A program made the translations under genes and the position numbers. Shown piece after piece: positions 6,299 through 8,623 of a stretch of DNA of 8,623 nt. The notes below the pieces were generated by a model. It had not been told where the DNA came from, made no database searches, and saw only the letters and a program-made list of their open reading frames with translations. How positions within the stretch are numbered: position 1 is the first letter of the stretch; each line of letters opens with the position of its first letter. The DNA comes from Deltaproteobacteria bacterium (GTDB lineage Bacteria > Desulfobacterota > Desulfobacteria > Desulfobacterales > JAFDCJ01), in contig JAJRVC010000070.1 in assembly GCA_024277475.1 (NCBI GenBank), forward strand, positions 1-8,623, written 5' to 3'.

Positions 6299-6404
6299 CA
6301 ATTCCCCGATAAAGCGGGATCTCTCTCCGAACCGTAGGATCTACGAGCCGGAGGCTCTACGCTACGGCCCCGCGAACGGGATCTCCGCTACGCTACGACC
6401 GGCT
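6299..6404. repeat. REP-like GC-rich block with hairpins
   Basis: A compound element. It opens with CCCCG-N6-CGGGATCTC (6303-6322), continues with two adjacent small palindromes, CGTAG-GAT-CTACG (6333-6345) and GAGCC-GGA-GGCTC (6345-6357), and closes with a second unit, CCCCG-N3-ACGGGATCTCCG then CTACGCTACGACCGGCT (6368-6404). A shorter copy lacking the central hairpins is at 8197-8240. The hairpins, GC content and intergenic placement are those of REP-type elements; I cannot assign a known family. Confidence 0.7.
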
Positions 6405-6503
6405 AATCCTGTCCGGGTTGGGCTTTGCCATTGACATTGGGGCTGTTTCTGCTTAATTTTCCCTGATCTTTAAGGAACTACCCCATATAACCATTTTATT
6501 TAG

Positions 6504-6530
6504 ACAGGATTTACAGGATTATCAGGATTG
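6504..6530. repeat. 9-nt tandem repeat (ACAGGATTT)
   Basis: Three units in exact 9-nt register: ACAGGATTT (6504-6512), ACAGGATTA (6513-6521), TCAGGATTG (6522-6530). This type recurs in intergenic DNA of many environmental genomes. Non-coding. Confidence 0.75.
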
Positions 6531-6684
6531 TCTTGCGGCTGTTGCATTCTGGATTTTTCCACTCTCATGCCCTGTTGTGTTCTACAATATTTTCTCAAAA
6601 ACAGGTTTGTTATTTCCCCATTAAGTGAAACGGATTTATAACCAGATGAAGACGCAATCCCTCTGATACGAGCTTGTCCGGGTT

Positions 6685-6720
6685 TTCAACCCTGAACCGT
6701 GAACTTTGAACCTATGAACC
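6685..6720 (+). repeat. TGAACC array containing the MATE start codons
   Basis: TGAAC cores recur at 6693, 6700, 6707 and 6715, at steps of 7, 7 and 8 nt. The array reaches into the MATE gene: the in-frame stop TGA (6693-6695), the GTG start (6699-6701) and the alternative ATG start (6714-6716) are all parts of repeat units. No Shine-Dalgarno is present within it. Confidence 0.85.
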
Positions 6721-8096
6721 TCTACGCCAAACTTACGCGCAGTTATCGGGATGTGCTGCGCGTCAGCATGCCGCTGGTGATCAGCATGACCACCACCGTG
6801 GTGATGACGTTTACCGACCGCGTGTTTTTGGCCAATTACTCCATCGATGCCATCGCCGCTGCTCTGCCGGCCGGCATTATGGCGTATGTGTTGCTCGTCT
6901 TTTTTGCCGACATCGCAGGTTACACCAATGTCATTATCGCCCAGTACACCGGCGGCGGCGCCTTGCAGCGCGTGGGCAGTGCTCTGTGGCAGGCAATTTA
7001 CTTTGCAATTTTTGCCTGGTTGATTATGGTGGGGCTTTCTTTTGGTGCCGGTCCGCTGTTTCGATTGATCGGGCATTCGGCTGAAATACGGCAGCTCGAA
7101 GTGATTTATTTCCGGGTTCTTTGCCTGGGCTCGGGTATTCATATCATCGGCATGGGCTTTTCCAGTTTTTTTTCCGGCCGGGGCGTAACCAGACCGGTGA
7201 TGATTATTTACATCATCGCCATGTTGCTTAATGTTCCTTTGGACTATGCCTTGATTAACGGGATCTGGATATTCCCGGAGCTGGGTATCCTGGGTGCGGC
7301 CATCGCCACTGTTTTTTCATGGACATCCGCCACGCTGTTGCTTGGTTTAATGGTGTTTAGCCGGGAAAATGACAGCACGTTTAAAACCCGGCGGAATTAT
7401 CGTTTCGATGCCGATCTCTTTCGACGGCTGCTGCGATTCGGCGTGCCCAGCTCGCTTCAGTTCAGCCTGGATGTATTTGCTTTCGGCTTTTTCGTTTTCA
7501 TGGTGGGAAGGATCGGAAAGGCGGAGCTTGTGGTTACCAGTATTGCCATTTCACTGGATTCCGTGTCTTTTCGTCCACTGACGGGCTTTGCGTTAGGTGC
7601 AAGCACTCTGGTGGGGCAGGCACTGGGCCGCAATCGACCGGATGAGGCTGTTGCAGCGGCCAGGGCCACCATGGTTATTGTCGTCTCCTACATTGCCGTG
7701 TTTATCCTGGTTTTTGTGTTCATTCCGCAGCCTTTGCTGGAGCTTTTTCGTCCCCGGAACATCAGTCCCGAAAGCTTTGCCGCCATCAAGGATATGGGGG
7801 TGATAGTTTTACGGTTTGTGGCCGCCTACTTATTGCTGGACGGGATTTATATGATCAGCACGGCAGTGCTCAAGGGTGCCGGTGATACCCGGTTTATTAT
7901 GTGGAGCATGGGCGTGATTTCCATCTTCGGAATGATTCTGCCGATGTATATCGGGATAGAGGTTTTCGGCGGCGGCCTGTACTTTGCCTGGACCTGTACC
8001 GTTTTTTTTCTTTTCCAACTGGCAGTGGTTACGTTCTGGCGGTTTTATCAGGGGAAATGGAAAACAATGCGGGTGATCGAGCAAAGGGGCGTTTGA
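6699..8096 (+). CDS. MATE-family multidrug/cation efflux transporter
   Basis: A 465-residue polytopic inner-membrane exporter (about 12 helices) of the MATE superfamily, which expels organic cations or drugs against Na+ or H+. The two MATE halves are visible: the N-half opens with RVSMPLVISMTTTVVMTFTD (21-40), the C-half with RFGVPSSLQFSLDVFAF (246-262). D40 aligns with the conserved helix-1 acidic residue of NorM, and D381 in LLLDGIYMISTAVLKGAGDT (378-397) with the conserved helix-10 acidic residue; these positions are implicated in ion coupling. Further landmarks are LNVPLDYALI (177-186), GILGAAIATVFSW (196-208) and GFALGASTLVGQALGRNRP (296-314). Length is normal. The start is GTG at 6699 or ATG at 6714; an in-frame TGA at 6693-6695 blocks any other, and neither candidate has a Shine-Dalgarno. 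The gene stands alone, divergent from the MutS-like gene, so its substrate is open. Confidence 0.93.
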   Translation: MNFEPMNLYAKLTRSYRDVLRVSMPLVISMTTTVVMTFTDRVFLANYSIDAIAAALPAGIMAYVLLVFFADIAGYTNVIIAQYTGGGALQRVGSALWQAIYFAIFAWLIMVGLSFGAGPLFRLIGHSAEIRQLEVIYFRVLCLGSGIHIIGMGFSSFFSGRGVTRPVMIIYIIAMLLNVPLDYALINGIWIFPELGILGAAIATVFSWTSATLLLGLMVFSRENDSTFKTRRNYRFDADLFRRLLRFGVPSSLQFSLDVFAFGFFVFMVGRIGKAELVVTSIAISLDSVSFRPLTGFALGASTLVGQALGRNRPDEAVAAARATMVIVVSYIAVFILVFVFIPQPLLELFRPRNISPESFAAIKDMGVIVLRFVAAYLLLDGIYMISTAVLKGAGDTRFIMWSMGVISIFGMILPMYIGIEVFGGGLYFAWTCTVFFLFQLAVVTFWRFYQGKWKTMRVIEQRGV

Positions 8097-8251
8097 ATGC
8101 GGAATTCGGAATGCGCAAGTGGGAAAGACGGGTCAGCTGCAAATTATTCAATCTAACATCGGAATCCTGGTCCTCTGGACCCGGGTATCTACTCTTCAAT
8201 TCCCCGATAAGACGGGATTTCCGCTTCGCTACAACCGGCTCGGCTTGGGTA
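8097..8251. other. convergent spacer with a GAATGCGG-type repeat
   Basis: It starts directly at the MATE stop codon with a GAATGCGGAATTCGGAATGCG repeat (about 8094-8114) and contains the REP-like copy at 8197-8240. It lies between the 3' ends of the MATE gene and the small minus-strand ORF. No clear terminator was found in either direction. Confidence 0.55.
8197..8240. repeat. REP-like element, short copy
   Basis: The left part (8197-8217) matches 6299-6319 at 19 of 21 positions and the right part (8218-8240) matches 6382-6404 at 20 of 23. The 62 nt of hairpins between them at the other locus are missing here. It contains the stem CCCCG/CGGG and sits in the convergent spacer. Confidence 0.75.
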
Positions 8252-8422
8252 TTATTTCTTCATTGCGGCCAGCATGACCCCTGCTAGTATCACCAGGAAT
8301 ATATTGACGCCAATCGCTGACCCGGTCCGGGCAAAATAATATAGCCCGAACGGGACCATTATCATCAAAATCAGAAGGAGGGTCTGTAAATTAGGCGCAT
8401 GTTTTTTTAAAATAGACAGCAT
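8252..8422 (-). CDS. 56-aa two-helix membrane protein, hypothetical
   Basis: A small ORF that starts ATG CTG TCT and ends AAG AAA TAA. It encodes 56 residues: a basic start (MLSILKKHAP), a hydrophobic stretch at about 12-30 (through LLLILMIMVPFGLYYF), a short polar turn (ARTGSA), a second hydrophobic stretch at about 36-53 (IGVNIFLVILAGVMLAA) and a basic end (MKK). Positive charges at both ends with a two-helix pattern look like a genuine small inner-membrane protein. It follows the probable lactate permease on the same strand after 94 bp, so the two may be co-transcribed. There is no Shine-Dalgarno; the DNA just upstream is a dispersed repeat (8430-8456), so the true start or regulation is uncertain. 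I do not recognise the family. Confidence 0.55.
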   Translation of the reverse strand: MLSILKKHAPNLQTLLLILMIMVPFGLYYFARTGSAIGVNIFLVILAGVMLAAMKK

Positions 8423-8429
8423 ACATTCA

Positions 8430-8456
8430 TTCGACGTTCGATGTTCATCAGTTTCT
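8430..8456 (-). repeat. dispersed repeat, copy 2
   Basis: The reverse complement reads AGAAACTGATGAAC followed by ATCGAACGTCGAA, identical over all 27 nt to 6180-6193 plus 6202-6214. It ends 8 bp upstream of the 56-aa ORF's start codon. Confidence 0.8.
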
Positions 8457-8468
8457 TTTTCGCTTTGA

Positions 8469-8489
8469 CCGGCCGTTTTTTTGGGCCGG
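8469..8489. repeat. GC-rich hairpin between the lactate permease end and the small ORF
   Basis: Perfect 6-bp arms CCGGCC (8469-8474) and GGCCGG (8484-8489) flank a 9-nt loop containing seven T (A on the minus-strand transcript). The expected U-tract after the stem is missing in the minus direction, so it is more likely an intercistronic stem or chance structure than a terminator. A fragment of the TGAACC family, CCCTGAACC, follows at 8503-8511. Confidence 0.5.
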
Positions 8490-8516
8490 CGGCTGGGCTG
8501 GACCCTGAACCTTTTA

Positions 8517-8623
8517 TCATATCAATACCGACAGCAGCATCGTAATGAGTCCGATCAGGGCCGTGATCAGCAAACCGTAACGAAAGGTGGCCTGCAGGAC
8601 CGGGCCCTCCTGGCCTGACAGGC
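8517..8623 (-). CDS. C-terminus of probable L-lactate permease (partial)
   Basis: A minus-strand reading frame open through the right edge of the window and closed by TGA at 8519-8517; 34 codons are visible. The peptide opens LSGQEGPVLQATFRYG and continues as one hydrophobic segment, ending GLITMLLSVLI. A G-(K/Q)-E motif, a run like VLxxTxRYGL and a final hydrophobic helix match how LctP/LldP lactate permeases end (proton-coupled lactate/glycolate uptake, inner membrane). Because only the tail is present, another large ion-coupled permease is possible. The 56-aa membrane ORF lies downstream on the same strand. Confidence 0.5.
   Translation of the reverse strand, partial: LSGQEGPVLQATFRYGLLITALIGLITMLLSVLI

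Larger units (their letters stand above)
5969..6698. other. 730-bp divergent intergenic region, mosaic of repeats
   Basis: This region separates the divergently read MutS-like and MATE genes; I found no credible ORF. In order it holds an 8-nt tandem (6039-6062), a perfect palindrome GGGGTACCCC (6130-6139), a small hairpin AGGCCC/GGGCCT (6144-6149 and 6154-6159), the GAACATCGAACG element (6180-6216), a 9-nt A-rich tandem (6227-6253), a REP-like GC-rich block (6299-6404), a 9-nt ACAGGATT tandem (6504-6530) and the TGAACC array (6685-6720). Promoters for both genes must lie here, but none stood out above background. Confidence 0.65.

Noticed and set aside
6575..6600. Promoter of the MATE gene based on TACAAT near 6582
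   Set aside because: No -35 hexamer resembling TTGACA lies 16-19 bp upstream, and the region is AT-rich enough for chance -10 matches.
6636..7142. 168-codon minus-strand ORF over the MATE 5' end
   Set aside because: It is rich in His, Gln, Gly and Lys with no fold signature, and antisense to a well-recognised MATE gene; a shadow of its codon bias.

Overview
The window looks like a stretch of chromosome from an uncultured or lightly studied Gram-negative bacterium. My best guess is Desulfobacterota (Desulfobacterales-like). The reasons are the TRAP-TAXI transporter with a fused permease, the probable lactate permease, and intergenic DNA crowded with short-period repeats of the TGAACC, CACCGCAGAG and ACAGGATT kinds. 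The taxonomic call is inference; there is no rRNA or other marker gene.

Layout. Positions 1-263 are non-coding and hold a G-rich 15-nt tandem repeat and one copy of a 39-nt dispersed repeat. Positions 264-3717 are a minus-strand transport operon. It has a good sigma70-type promoter (about 3688-3717), a TAXI-type periplasmic solute receptor (3609-2641), a 197-bp spacer with a nested palindrome, a TTG-started fused DctQM TRAP permease (2443-446) and a 61-residue hydrophobic protein overlapping the permease stop by ATGA (449-264). Positions 3718-4132 are a repeat-filled spacer. Positions 5968-4133 (minus) encode a membrane-anchored MutS-family ATPase without the mismatch-recognition and clamp domains. 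Positions 5969-6698 are a 730-bp divergent intergenic region made largely of repeats. Positions 6699-8096 (plus) encode a MATE-family efflux transporter whose only usable start codons lie inside a TGAACC repeat. From 8097 to the end, a repeat-bearing convergent spacer is followed by two minus-strand items: a 56-residue two-helix membrane ORF (8422-8252) and the last 34 codons of a probable L-lactate permease (8623-8517).

How they work together. The receptor captures an organic anion in the periplasm and hands it to the ion-driven fused permease; the 61-residue protein is translationally coupled and may be an accessory subunit. The probable lactate permease is a second carboxylate uptake system. 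The MATE pump and the membrane MutS ATPase appear to be single-gene units.

The most unusual aspect is the non-coding DNA. Nearly every spacer carries quasi-tandem arrays of 7-, 8-, 9- or 15-nt units from about ten sequence-unrelated families, some present twice in opposite orientation. In one case the array supplies a gene's start codon. No CRISPR array, tRNA, rRNA, insertion sequence or phage gene was found.
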